Counted from the stretch's first letter, positions 8,339 through 16,447 are shown. The stretch: 25,890 bases of DNA from Lachnoclostridium sp. UBA1241 (GCA_002308955.1 DBWJ01000068.1:364-26253); one strand, 5' to 3'. Notes: generated by a model from the sequence alone, not told the origin. A program made the numbers and translations.

Positions 8339-9268
8339 ATGAAAAAAGCGGAAAGCATTACGGAACTGATCGGCAATACGCCGCTGCTTCGGTTAAACCG
8401 TTATCGTGAGGCGAAAGGACTCGTCGCGGATATTCTCGCAAAGTTGGAGTGGTTTAATCCTGCCGGAAGCTTAAAGGACCGTGTCGCCTGGTACATGATT
8501 AAAGAAGCGGAAGCAAAAGGACTTTTGAAACCGGATTCCGTGATCATTGAACCGACCAGCGGAAATACCGGAATCGGACTGGCAGCAGTCGCGGCGGCGC
8601 ACGGGTACCGCACGATTATCGTGATGCCCGATACGATGAGCACGGAACGAAGGAATGTCCTTAAGGCATATGGGGCCGAGATTGTTCTGACGGACGGAAA
8701 GAACGGAATGAAGGCGGCAATTGCAAAGGCGAAGGAGCTGGCGGAAGCGATTCCGCACAGCTTCATCCCGGGGCAGTTTACCAACGCCGCAAATCCGAGG
8801 TCGCATTATGAGACAACGGGGCCGGAAATCTGGAAGGACAGCGGACGGCATGTGGACATTTTCGTTGCAGGCGTCGGAACCGGCGGAACGCTTTCCGGAG
8901 CAGGCAGATATCTGAAGGAAGTAAATCCGAATCTCCGTGTCGTCGCGGTGGAACCGAAGGACTCCCCGATGCTTTCGGAAGGAAGAGCGGGAGCGCATCA
9001 GCTGCAGGGACTCGGGGCCGGATTTATCCCTTATACGCTCGATACGGAAATCTATGACGAAGTCATTGCGGTTACGACCGACCAGGCGATTACGGCATCG
9101 AATGAACTCGGACGAATCGAGGGAACGCTTGCCGGAATCTCCTCGGGGGCCGCGCTTTATGCAGCAGAGCAACTTGCGAAAAGGCCGGAAAATAAAGGCA
9201 AAGTCATTGCCGTCATATTCCCGGACAGCGGGGAACGGTACCTTTCGACGGCTCTTTATGAAGTTTGA
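8339..9268 (+). CDS. cysK: Cysteine synthase A (O-acetylserine sulfhydrylase), operon copy
   Basis: A 309-aa PLP enzyme with all classical CysK signatures: GNTPLLRL, NPAGSLKDR (PLP Lys46), EPTSGNTGIGLA, MPDTMSTERR, GTGGTLSG, GISSGAA and FPDSGERYLST. It converts O-acetylserine and sulfide into cysteine in the cytoplasm. ACGGAGG lies 5 nt before ATG 8339. It sits between the Xi-GST gene and the ABC ATPase gene and resembles the stand-alone copy at 18872 far more than the divergent copy at 6128. No serine acetyltransferase gene is seen in the window, so the O-acetylserine supply comes from elsewhere. Confidence 0.93.
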   Translation: MKKAESITELIGNTPLLRLNRYREAKGLVADILAKLEWFNPAGSLKDRVAWYMIKEAEAKGLLKPDSVIIEPTSGNTGIGLAAVAAAHGYRTIIVMPDTMSTERRNVLKAYGAEIVLTDGKNGMKAAIAKAKELAEAIPHSFIPGQFTNAANPRSHYETTGPEIWKDSGRHVDIFVAGVGTGGTLSGAGRYLKEVNPNLRVVAVEPKDSPMLSEGRAGAHQLQGLGAGFIPYTLDTEIYDEVIAVTTDQAITASNELGRIEGTLAGISSGAALYAAEQLAKRPENKGKVIAVIFPDSGERYLSTALYEV

Positions 9269-9300
9269 AGATAAAACAGTACGAAAGACAGGATGAGAGA

Positions 9301-10110
9301 ATGGAAGCAGCAGACAATCAACCTAAAATTGAAATCAAAGACGTGTCCTTCGATTACGTGGACAAGAAATCGAGTTTCGGAGCACTTCACAACGTGAGTC
9401 TTTCGATTCGCGAGGGAGAGTTCATCTGTATCCTCGGCGCGTCCGGATGCGGCAAGACGACACTTTTAAGCCTGCTTTCGGGACTGAATAAACCGAAGAG
9501 CGGAGAAGTGCTTCTTGACGGGAAACCGATCAAGGGACCGGGCATCGACCGGGCAGTCGTATTCCAGCAGTACTCGCTGTTTCCGTGGCTGACGGTAAAG
9601 GGCAATGTTCTCTTCGGCATCCGGCAAAGCGGACGCCGTCTCAGAAGGAAGGAACGGAACGAAATCGCCGATTCGCTGATTGAAAAGGTCGGACTTGCAA
9701 GCGCAAAGGATCGTTATCCGAGCCAGCTGTCCGGCGGTATGCAGCAGCGTGTAGCTGTTGCGAGAGCACTGGCACTTGAGTCGGATGTGCTTCTTCTTGA
9801 CGAGCCGTTCGGCGCCATCGACCCGAAGCTGCGTTTGGAGTTGCAGGAGCTTGTTTCCAAGCTCGTTTCGGATTTTAAGAAAACGGTTGTCTTCATTACA
9901 CACGATATCGACGAAGCGATTCTTCTTGCGGATCGGATTGTGGTCATGGAACCGGGTGCCATCAAGAGCATCCATAAAGTCAGACTTCCGCACCCGAGAG
10001 TGCGTGAGGAACTGTCCGGAACCGAGGAATACGAACGGCTCCACAGACAGCTGATTACGGCATTCTATGATCAGGTGGAAGACCGGATTGACGCGGGGGT
10101 AACGCTATGA
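9301..10110 (+). CDS. ABC transporter ATP-binding protein, SsuB/TauB-like
   Basis: A 269-aa ATPase with Walker A GASGCGKTT (46-54), Q-loop VFQQYSLFPW (87-96), signature LSGGMQQR (143-150), Walker B LLLDEPFGAID (164-174) and the switch histidine in FITHD. The SLFPW after the Q-loop is usual in the nitrate/sulfonate/taurine ATPase family. It would drive import together with the permease, whose ATG overlaps this gene's stop codon as ATGA (10107-10110), a sign of coupled translation. A TTG 36 nt upstream is in frame, but ATG 9301 starts at the expected place in the family. The binding protein is encoded 3.2 kb upstream in the same operon. Confidence 0.9.
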   Translation: MEAADNQPKIEIKDVSFDYVDKKSSFGALHNVSLSIREGEFICILGASGCGKTTLLSLLSGLNKPKSGEVLLDGKPIKGPGIDRAVVFQQYSLFPWLTVKGNVLFGIRQSGRRLRRKERNEIADSLIEKVGLASAKDRYPSQLSGGMQQRVAVARALALESDVLLLDEPFGAIDPKLRLELQELVSKLVSDFKKTVVFITHDIDEAILLADRIVVMEPGAIKSIHKVRLPHPRVREELSGTEEYERLHRQLITAFYDQVEDRIDAGVTL

Positions 10111-11045
10111 AAAAATTCTTTAAACTGGAAAGAGGAATGTACGTCGAGCTTGGTATTGCAACGCTTCTTCTGATTGCAAATATCATCATGACGCTTACAT
10201 TTCCCTATTACTCCATTCATAAAAGATATTACGAGAGCAACGCTTACATCGTGGTTTTGGTCGGGTCGTATGCCATTTACCTGTTTTACCTGTTTCTTGC
10301 CAAGAAGAAAAGCACAAATGATATCGCGGTTGTTCTGTACGGATTCTTCGCTCTTTGGGAGGTTTCCTATAAACTCGGATGGATTCACAACGACCTGTTG
10401 ATTCCGTCGCCGGAAGGCCTGTTCCATGTGTTCATTGAGAAACGCCCGGAAATCGTGAAGGACGTTATCGGTTCCGTGCAGCTTCTGTTCTGGGGATTCC
10501 TTCTTGCGGCAACGCTCGGGACAATTCTCGGGCTTCTGGCGGGCTGGATTCCGAGAGTCCGCGAAGTGCTCCTTCCGGTATCGAACGTCATCACGCTGAT
10601 TCCGCCGCTGATGTTCTCCGCATACATGATCATGCTGTTAAAGACCTTCCGTCAGGCAGCCATCGCGGTAATCTTCTTCGCGGTATTCTGGCCGACCTTT
10701 CAGGGAACGGTTATGCGTGTCGGGCAGATTGACCGGAAAGTCATCGAAGCCGCCCGGACGATGGGTGTCGGCACGCTGGGGATGCTCGGAAAAGTCATCT
10801 TTCCATACTGCCTGCCGGGAATCATCGGCAGCATCTCAAAGAGCCTCCGCGGCGCTTTCATGTGCCTGTCCGGAGCGGAAATGTTGGGAATTAACCTCGG
10901 AATCGGTTTCTTCATCGAAAAATACAAAAGCTTCGCGGATTTCCGCTGCGTACTTGCCGGCATCGTAACGGTCGGTTTCATCACGACCGTCATCGATTTG
11001 TTGGTGAATAAGATTGAGCGCTTTGTAATCAAATGGGAAAAATAA
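10107..11045 (+). CDS. ABC transporter permease, SsuC/TauC-like
   Basis: A 312-aa integral membrane protein. Two hydrophobic segments near the N-terminus (about residues 9-31 and 46-64) precede the binding-protein-dependent transport domain. The EAA loop that docks on the ATPase is clear: EAARTMGVGTLGMLGKVIFP followed by YCLPGI. Six or more further hydrophobic helices are visible. The two leading helices are more than the usual SsuC/TauC permease carries. It overlaps the ATPase gene by 4 nt. With that gene and the lipoprotein at 4875, it completes an importer for what is probably an organic sulfur compound. Confidence 0.9.
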   Translation: MKKFFKLERGMYVELGIATLLLIANIIMTLTFPYYSIHKRYYESNAYIVVLVGSYAIYLFYLFLAKKKSTNDIAVVLYGFFALWEVSYKLGWIHNDLLIPSPEGLFHVFIEKRPEIVKDVIGSVQLLFWGFLLAATLGTILGLLAGWIPRVREVLLPVSNVITLIPPLMFSAYMIMLLKTFRQAAIAVIFFAVFWPTFQGTVMRVGQIDRKVIEAARTMGVGTLGMLGKVIFPYCLPGIIGSISKSLRGAFMCLSGAEMLGINLGIGFFIEKYKSFADFRCVLAGIVTVGFITTVIDLLVNKIERFVIKWEK

Positions 11046-11059
11046 CAGGAGGAAAACCA

Positions 11060-12841
11060 ATGGATGTCTACAGAGTGACAGGCAGTTCACCCGCCTGGCA
11101 GAGACTTGCATACAACCACATCCGGATTGACGCGTTCTGCGTCGGCCAGAACATCCCGGTGGAACTGGAGTTCCGCGGGGACGGAACAGAGGAAGATTTC
11201 CGGGGAATCCTCGTTGTGGAAGATCATAAACCGGTTGCGGGACTCCGCATTGCCTTTCCGAGACCGGATGTCGCCAAGATTGAAAGAGTCTGCACGGTTC
11301 GTGAGAAGCAGAAGGGCGGATACGGCAGAGTCATGATTGAAGCGGCCGAGAAATGGATTGCCGAGGAAGGCATCTCGCATGTCGTGATATCCAGTCAGGA
11401 CCGCGCGCAGGGCTTCTACGAGAAATGCGGTTACACGCTGAACCCGGATGTGTCGGCTCATGAATACGACGCACCGAAAAAGGAAACCGCTCAGCCTAAG
11501 CAGGTCGAAAGACCGGTGGATTTTCATCCCGACTTCACCTGCGTTTTAGTGGAAAAATACCTTCCGATTGACAATAAGGCGAAGAAGGAAGGTACCCTGC
11601 GGGACTGTCTTAACGACGCTTCCGAAAAGGAAAGCGTCCTCAAAGAAAAGACATTGGAAAAGAATCACGCGGATGCCGCGGAGACGGATACCGTCGGATT
11701 TGCCACAAGGTGCATCTACGGAAACGGAATGCGTCCGAAGGCGGATGTGACCGGGGCAATCAGCTTTCCCATCTATCAGACGGCAACATACGCACACCCC
11801 GAAGTCGGAGCGAGTACGGGCTTTGATTACTCCCGGCTGCAGAATCCGACCAGGGCACAGTTAGAGCAGGTGGTGGCATCTCTTGAAGGTGGGGTTGATG
11901 CTTTGGCATTTTCCTCCGGTATGGCTGCGATTACAGCCGTGATGGAATTGTTCCGGCCGGGAGACCACATTCTTGCGGATGCCGATTTGTACGGCGGAAG
12001 CATCCGGCTGTTTCATAACGTCAGCGAGAAGAACGGCATAGAGATTACGCATCTGAATACGGACGAGGAAGATCCGAAGAAGCTGATTAGGAGCAATACG
12101 AAAGCAATCTTCATTGAGAGTCCGACCAATCCGATGATGCATGTGACGGATATCCGTAAGATTGCAAAAATTGCGAAGGAACACAACCTTCTGCTGATTG
12201 TCGACAACACGTTCCTGTCACCGTATTTTCAAAACCCGCTGTCGCTCGGCGCGGACATCGTCATACACAGCGGAACGAAATACCTCGGCGGACACAACGA
12301 CACGCTTGCCGGATTTGTCGTGGTCGGAAGCAAAGAACTATCGGACCGGTTCCGGTTTCTCATTAAAACCATCGGATCGGGGCTGGCGCCTTTTGACAGC
12401 TGGCTGATTTTAAGGGGCATCAAGACCCTTCCGCTCCGCATGGAGAAGGCGCAGGCAAATGCGAAGGCAATCGTCGAATGGCTTCTTAAAAATCCCGCAG
12501 TCACAAAGGTTTACTATCCGGGAATTCCCGGGACGAAAGCCTACGAAACCTGTAAGAAGCAGGCAAGCGGGTTCGGGGCGATGCTTACTTTTGAAGTAAC
12601 GGACAGCGGACTGGCGAAACACATCCTTAAGAATACAAGAAGGATTCCGTTTGCCGAAAGCCTCGGCGGGGTAGAGACGCTTCTTACCTATCCGCTGACG
12701 CAGACGCATGCGGATGTCCCCGAGGAAGTAAGACTTCAAAACGGTATTACCGACCGTGTGCTTAGGCTTTCTGCGGGAATCGAAGACGTCCGGGATTTAA
12801 TCTCGGATCTTAAGCAGGCTTTTGACTCCTATAAAGCATAA
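11060..12841 (+). CDS. GNAT acetyltransferase fused to a cystathionine lyase-type PLP enzyme
   Basis: A 593-aa two-domain protein. Residues 1 to about 150 are a GNAT N-acetyltransferase resembling ElaA, with the acetyl-CoA loop region VREKQKGGYGRVMIEAAEKW and the closing RAQGFYEKCGY. A charged Lys/Glu-rich linker runs to about 212. Residues 213-593 are a complete Cys/Met-metabolism PLP enzyme (cystathionine beta/gamma-lyase group), with PIYQTATY, YSRLQNPTRAQLE, SSGMAAI, VDNTFLSPYFQNP and SGTKYLGGHND (PLP Lys407), ending in LSAGIEDVRDLISDLKQA. AGGAGG precedes ATG 11060; the next upstream in-frame ATG lies inside the permease gene. The single open frame has no stop between the domains, so the fusion is real unless the assembly is wrong. 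N-acetylation and C-S bond cleavage would act on the same or related sulfur amino acids. Confidence 0.88.
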   Translation: MDVYRVTGSSPAWQRLAYNHIRIDAFCVGQNIPVELEFRGDGTEEDFRGILVVEDHKPVAGLRIAFPRPDVAKIERVCTVREKQKGGYGRVMIEAAEKWIAEEGISHVVISSQDRAQGFYEKCGYTLNPDVSAHEYDAPKKETAQPKQVERPVDFHPDFTCVLVEKYLPIDNKAKKEGTLRDCLNDASEKESVLKEKTLEKNHADAAETDTVGFATRCIYGNGMRPKADVTGAISFPIYQTATYAHPEVGASTGFDYSRLQNPTRAQLEQVVASLEGGVDALAFSSGMAAITAVMELFRPGDHILADADLYGGSIRLFHNVSEKNGIEITHLNTDEEDPKKLIRSNTKAIFIESPTNPMMHVTDIRKIAKIAKEHNLLLIVDNTFLSPYFQNPLSLGADIVIHSGTKYLGGHNDTLAGFVVVGSKELSDRFRFLIKTIGSGLAPFDSWLILRGIKTLPLRMEKAQANAKAIVEWLLKNPAVTKVYYPGIPGTKAYETCKKQASGFGAMLTFEVTDSGLAKHILKNTRRIPFAESLGGVETLLTYPLTQTHADVPEEVRLQNGITDRVLRLSAGIEDVRDLISDLKQAFDSYKA

Positions 12842-12876
12842 GGAATGCCCGGAAAGAAAAGGAAAGGAGGGATAGG

Positions 12877-14061
12877 ATGGAGAAGGAACAGAATCTGAAT
12901 TTTGACGAAATCATCGACCGAAGAAACACAGACTGTTTGAAATTCGATTTTGCGGTGCGCCGGGGAAAGCCTGCGGATATTCTTCCGCTTTGGGTGGCCG
13001 ATATGGATTTTCGCACTTCGAGTTTCGTCCTTCGTGCAATCAAAGAGCGGACGGAGCACGGTATATTCGGTTATACCGAAGCCGGGGAATCCTATTATGA
13101 AGCCGTCTCCGAATGGATGGAAAAGCACCATAACCTTAAAGTGAACAGAGAGTGGGTGCTTGTGACGCCGGGTGTCGTATTTGCCCTTGCCATGGCGGTA
13201 AAGGCATACACCGAGCCGGGAGACGCAATCCTGATTGAACAGCCGGTATACTATCCGATTTCCGAGGTCATTACGGACAACGGACGGAAGGCGGTCAGCA
13301 GCAATCTTGTCCTTTCGGGAAACGGAGTCTATCGGATGGACTTTGCGGACATCGAGGAAAAGATTCGCGAACATCATATCAAACTGTTTATTCTCTGCAG
13401 TCCCCACAATCCCGTCGGACGCGTCTGGACGCTTGAGGAACTGAAGGAACTGGCGGATATCTGCGTACGGAACAAAGTCATTCTTCTGAGCGATGAAATC
13501 CATGAGGATTTCGTCTACCCGGGACACACGCATCATACGATTCTTAACGTGGATGAACGGCTTAAGGACTACAGCGTTACCTGTACTTCGCCGAGCAAAA
13601 CCTTCAACCTTGCCGGACTTCAGATATCAAATATTATCATTCCGAACCGGGACCTTCGAAGACGCTTCCGAAAGCAGATTGATGCAGCCGGTTTCAGTCA
13701 GCAGAATACGCTCGGACTGACCGCGTGCGAAGCGGCGTACCGGCACGGAGAGGAGTGGTACCAAGGCGTCATGGAATATCTCCGCGCGAATCTTTCGTTT
13801 TTGAAACAATACCTGTGTCTCAATTTTCCTGAGGCAAATGTCATCGAGCCGGAGGGAACTTATCTTGTATGGCTTGATTTGAGAAAGCTTGGGCTGAGTG
13901 ACCGGGAGTTAGAGGATAGAATCGTTCATACCGCGAAACTCTGGCTGGACGGAGGAGCCATCTTCGGTCCGCCCGGAGCGGGATTCCAGCGAATTAATAT
14001 CGCAACGGGCAGAAGCGTTCTTAAGGAAGCGCTTGACCGGCTTTGCAGGATTCGGGAGTGA
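12877..14061 (+). CDS. patB: PatB/MalY-type cystathionine beta-lyase (C-S lyase)
   Basis: A 394-aa fold type I PLP enzyme of the PatB/MalY class II aminotransferase-like branch. Landmarks are LPLWVADMDF near the N-terminus, QPVYYPI, CSPHNPVGRVWT, LLSDEIHEDF and TSPSKTFNLAGLQ with PLP Lys241. Such enzymes cleave cysteine S-conjugates or cystathionine to a thiol, pyruvate and ammonia. AAAGGAGGG stands before ATG 12877. It is the last gene of the operon and converges on the Rrf2 gene. A second C-S lyase directly after the fusion protein suggests that breaking C-S bonds is central to the operon's job. The symbol reflects family, not proven substrate. Confidence 0.88.
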   Translation: MEKEQNLNFDEIIDRRNTDCLKFDFAVRRGKPADILPLWVADMDFRTSSFVLRAIKERTEHGIFGYTEAGESYYEAVSEWMEKHHNLKVNREWVLVTPGVVFALAMAVKAYTEPGDAILIEQPVYYPISEVITDNGRKAVSSNLVLSGNGVYRMDFADIEEKIREHHIKLFILCSPHNPVGRVWTLEELKELADICVRNKVILLSDEIHEDFVYPGHTHHTILNVDERLKDYSVTCTSPSKTFNLAGLQISNIIIPNRDLRRRFRKQIDAAGFSQQNTLGLTACEAAYRHGEEWYQGVMEYLRANLSFLKQYLCLNFPEANVIEPEGTYLVWLDLRKLGLSDRELEDRIVHTAKLWLDGGAIFGPPGAGFQRINIATGRSVLKEALDRLCRIRE

Positions 14062-14078
14062 GTCCTCCTTTGAGATAG

Positions 14079-14108
14079 AAAAGCGGCGAATCCGAAAGGG
14101 ATCCGCCG
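14079..14108 (-). terminator. Intrinsic terminator of the Rrf2 gene
   Basis: On the minus strand, CGGCGGATCC pairs with GGATTCGCCG through a CTTTC loop and is followed by CTTTTCT. The one imperfect pair is G-U in the minus-strand RNA but A-C in the plus-strand RNA, and only the minus side has a T-run. The hairpin therefore serves the regulator. No clear plus-strand terminator for the nine-gene operon was seen. Confidence 0.75.
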
Positions 14109-14125
14109 TTGTGCTAAAAAAACCG

Positions 14126-14530
14126 TTATTCCTTCGGAATCAAATCCGAGAGGTGCTTATTGTAGAAGAAATCATGCTGAAGTTTATCATATTCCTGCCA
14201 TAAGGGAAGCGTCTCACAGGAACCTCTTCTGGGACAGTTGAAATTGTCTTTGGCAAGGCAGATAACCGGTGAGAGCGTACCCTCCATCAATTCGAGCACT
14301 TCGCCGATGTTGTATTCTTCCGGTCTGCGGCTCAGTATATAGCCGCCGCCTTTGCCGCTGGCACCGGTCAGAAAACCGGCGGTTACAAGCTCCTTCACGA
14401 TGATTTCGAGATACTTCTTGGAAATCCCCTGACGCTCGGCAATGTCTTTAAGCGGAATAAAACGGTCGCCGCCCTGTTCGGCCAGATCGAGCAATACACG
14501 GATTGCGTAGCGGCCCTTCGTGGAAATCAT
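14126..14530 (-). CDS. Rrf2 family transcriptional regulator (IscR/CymR-like)
   Basis: A 134-aa DNA-binding protein. The N-terminus MISTKGRYAIRVLLDLA, the winged-helix segment IAERQGISKKYLEIIVKELVTAGFL and the wing GGGYILSR are typical of Rrf2. Cys91, Cys99 and Cys105 lie where IscR carries its Fe-S ligands, but the spacing is CX7CX5C rather than CX5CX5C. CymR proteins usually lack this triad, so an Fe-S-sensing, IscR-like mode is more likely. It is transcribed away from nifS-iscU, and GGGAGG lies 11 nt before its start. The three copies of CCTATTGACANNGTAGG in front of the sulfur operon, nifS and metY are its probable operators. Confidence 0.92.
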   Translation of the reverse strand: MISTKGRYAIRVLLDLAEQGGDRFIPLKDIAERQGISKKYLEIIVKELVTAGFLTGASGKGGGYILSRRPEEYNIGEVLELMEGTLSPVICLAKDNFNCPRRGSCETLPLWQEYDKLQHDFFYNKHLSDLIPKE

Positions 14531-14576
14531 TTCATTTCACCTCCCATAGTAGATGCGGTTTGCATCGCTTTTACCT

Positions 14577-14606
14577 ATTATACCACAGGGTAAGTAGGTA
14601 ACACAA
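14577..14606 (-). promoter_or_regulatory. Promoter of the Rrf2 gene with possible autoregulatory half-site
   Basis: On the minus strand, TATAAT (14577-14582) is 18 bp from TTGTGT (14601-14606). The spacer begins with ACCTACTTAC, which agrees with the ACCTATTGAC half of the nifS box at 8 of 10 positions. This suggests the regulator also controls itself. The weak -35 makes the promoter call moderate. Confidence 0.55.
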
Positions 14607-14625
14607 GAGGAAAATGAAATAAAAA

Positions 14626-14658
14626 CCTATTGACACGGTAGGTAAATAGGTATATAAT
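14626..14658 (+). promoter_or_regulatory. nifS promoter with Rrf2-type box (copy B)
   Basis: TTGACA (14630-14635) and TATAAT (14653-14658) are 17 bp apart, a full consensus promoter. The box CCTATTGACACGGTAGG (14626-14642) covers the -35 and differs from the other two copies only at the two central bases. The neighbouring divergent Rrf2 gene makes it the most likely direct target. Confidence 0.88.
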
Positions 14659-14674
14659 CTGCCTGAGAAGAAAC

Positions 14675-14728
14675 CGGGGAGTGAAAGCGTGCTCCCAAGG
14701 GAGATCCGGGAGCCGAAAATCGCTCCCG
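14675..14728 (+). promoter_or_regulatory. Structured nifS leader with alternating hairpin strands
   Basis: Repeated complementary blocks lie in the nifS 5' untranslated region: GGGAG 14677-14681, CTCCC 14692-14696, GGGAG 14699-14703, then CGGGAGC 14707-14713 with GCTCCCG 14722-14728. Mutually exclusive foldings are possible. No T-run follows and no cysteine-rich peptide is encoded here, so it is not the attenuator found before the other two units. Its function is unknown. Confidence 0.35.
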
Positions 14729-14757
14729 ACAAGACATCTGACGAAGGAGATTATCCT

Positions 14758-15942
14758 ATGATATATGCGGACAATGCCGCTACGACACGTATGAGTGACG
14801 CGGCGATTCAGACCATGATAACACTGTCCGGGGAGTGTTACGGCAACGCTTCCAGTCTTTACAGCATCGGGCAGAGAGCAAAGGAAGTACTTGAGCAGGC
14901 ACGTGCGGATGTGGCAGCCGTCATCAACGCCGAACCGAGAGAGATTACATTTACCTCCGGAGGAAGCGAAGCGGACAACCAGGCCATCCGTTCCGCCGCT
15001 GAACTCGGGAAACTTAAGGGAAAGAAGCATATTATTTCGAGCGCATTTGAGCATCATGCAGTATTGCATACGCTTTCGAAACTCGAGAGGGAAGGCTTTA
15101 CGGTAACGCTGCTTCCGGTTCACGAAGACGGACTGGTCCGCCCGGAGGAACTTGCCGAAGCAATCCGGGAGGACACCTGTCTTGTAACGATTATGTATGC
15201 GAACAACGAGATCGGAACAATCCAGCCGATTCGCGAACTCGGCGCAATCTGCCGGGAGCGTAACGTGCTGTTCCATACGGATGCGGTACAGGCAATCGGA
15301 CATATATCCGTTGATGTGGTGCGTGATAACATCGATATGCTTTCGGCGTCGGCACACAAGTTCCACGGACCGAAGGGCACCGGTTTTCTGTACGCAAAGA
15401 AGGGAATCCGCCTTACAAGCCTGATTGAAGGAGGCGCCCAGGAGCGCGGCAGAAGAGCCGGCACCGAGAACGTTCCGGCAATTGCAGCAACCGCAACAGC
15501 GCTTAAGGAAGCAGCCGCAACGTTAGAGGAGCACGCGGAGGCAACCGCGAAGAAACGGGACCGTCTGATTGCCGGACTTTCGCAGATTCCGCATTCGGCT
15601 TTGAACGGGGATGCGAAGAAGCGCCTTCCGTCAAATGTGAATTTTTGCTTCGAGGGAATCGAAGGCGAATCGCTTCTTCTGCTTCTTGACGACCGCGGGA
15701 TTATGGCTTCCTCGGGAAGCGCCTGTACTTCTGGGTCACTTGACCCGAGCCATGTACTTCTTGCTATCGGCCGCGTACATGATGTGGCGCACGGTTCGCT
15801 CCGCCTTAGCATCGGCGATGACATCACCGACGAGGAAGTGGACTACCTTGTGAAGAATGTCGGTGAAGTCGTTTCTTATCTCCGGGGATTCTCCCCGATT
15901 TGGAGAGATCTCACGTCCGGGAAAAAGCCGTTCATTCTGTAA
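14758..15942 (+). CDS. nifS: Cysteine desulfurase (NifS/IscS)
   Basis: A 394-aa PLP enzyme that takes sulfur from cysteine and gives it to Fe-S cluster assembly. It starts MIYADNAATTRMS and contains SGGSEADNQAI, ASAHKFHGPKG (PLP Lys201) and the active-site loop SSGSACTSGS (Cys323), which is typical of group I NifS/IscS. ATG 14758 is preceded by GAAGGAG. An upstream GTG frame exists but does not carry family sequence. It is followed by iscU in the same unit. Either nifS or iscS would be an acceptable name; the clostridial nifS-nifU style is used. Confidence 0.95.
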   Translation: MIYADNAATTRMSDAAIQTMITLSGECYGNASSLYSIGQRAKEVLEQARADVAAVINAEPREITFTSGGSEADNQAIRSAAELGKLKGKKHIISSAFEHHAVLHTLSKLEREGFTVTLLPVHEDGLVRPEELAEAIREDTCLVTIMYANNEIGTIQPIRELGAICRERNVLFHTDAVQAIGHISVDVVRDNIDMLSASAHKFHGPKGTGFLYAKKGIRLTSLIEGGAQERGRRAGTENVPAIAATATALKEAAATLEEHAEATAKKRDRLIAGLSQIPHSALNGDAKKRLPSNVNFCFEGIEGESLLLLLDDRGIMASSGSACTSGSLDPSHVLLAIGRVHDVAHGSLRLSIGDDITDEEVDYLVKNVGEVVSYLRGFSPIWRDLTSGKKPFIL

Positions 15943-15997
15943 AAGGGGTGTGGCATTTTCCGAAGAAGAAACGGATTAAAAAAGGGTGAACACATAG

Positions 15998-16026
15998 TTG
16001 ACATATGCACAGGAGGATGATAATAT
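15998..16026 (+). promoter_or_regulatory. Consensus-like promoter overlapping the iscU ribosome binding site
   Basis: TTGACA (15998-16003), 17 bp, then TAATAT (16021-16026) matches the promoter consensus, but its -10 runs into the iscU start codon. Transcripts from it would start about 16033, inside iscU, and could only express the following ECF gene. It may be a chance match. Confidence 0.3.
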
Positions 16027-16447
16027 GGCACTTTATAGTGAGAAAGTAATGGATCATTTCAGAAACCCGCGGAATGTCGGAGTCATTGAGGACGCGGATG
16101 GTGTCGGCGAGGTCGGCAACGCCAAATGCGGGGACATCATGAAGATGTACCTGAAGATTGAGGACGAGACGATTACGGACGTCAAATTCGAAACGTTCGG
16201 CTGCGGAAGCGCAATCGCTTCGAGTTCGATGGCAACCGAAATGATTAAGGGAAAGCCGGTCGCGGAAGCGATGCAGCTTACCAATAAGGCAGTAGCGGAA
16301 GCTTTGGACGGGCTTCCGGATTATAAAATGCACTGTTCGGTTCTGGCGGAGGAAGCCATCCGATCGGCAATTGAAGATTATGAAAGAAAGAAGAGAGGGG
16401 AACCCTCTTTAACGGTGAAAGAAAATGTCGAAAGTGAAGACAACTGA
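16025..16447 (+). CDS. iscU: Fe-S cluster assembly scaffold (IscU/NifU N-domain)
   Basis: A 140-aa scaffold on which [2Fe-2S] clusters are built with sulfur from the upstream desulfurase. It opens with MALYSEKVMDHFRNPRNVG and has the three ligand cysteines and the key aspartate: Cys35, Asp37 (NAKCGD), Cys60 (FGCGSAIASSS) and Cys104 (MHCSVLAEEA). AGGAGG precedes ATG 16025. The C-terminal 20 residues are a charged tail. It contains only the IscU-type domain, without the C-terminal NifU domain. It overlaps the next gene by 23 nt. Confidence 0.95.
   Translation: MALYSEKVMDHFRNPRNVGVIEDADGVGEVGNAKCGDIMKMYLKIEDETITDVKFETFGCGSAIASSSMATEMIKGKPVAEAMQLTNKAVAEALDGLPDYKMHCSVLAEEAIRSAIEDYERKKRGEPSLTVKENVESEDN

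Noticed and set aside
14689..14757. GTG-initiated N-terminal extension of nifS, or a leader peptide before nifS
   Set aside because: The frame has no Cys codons, no ribosome binding site and no following terminator. NifS proteins start at MIYADNAATT.
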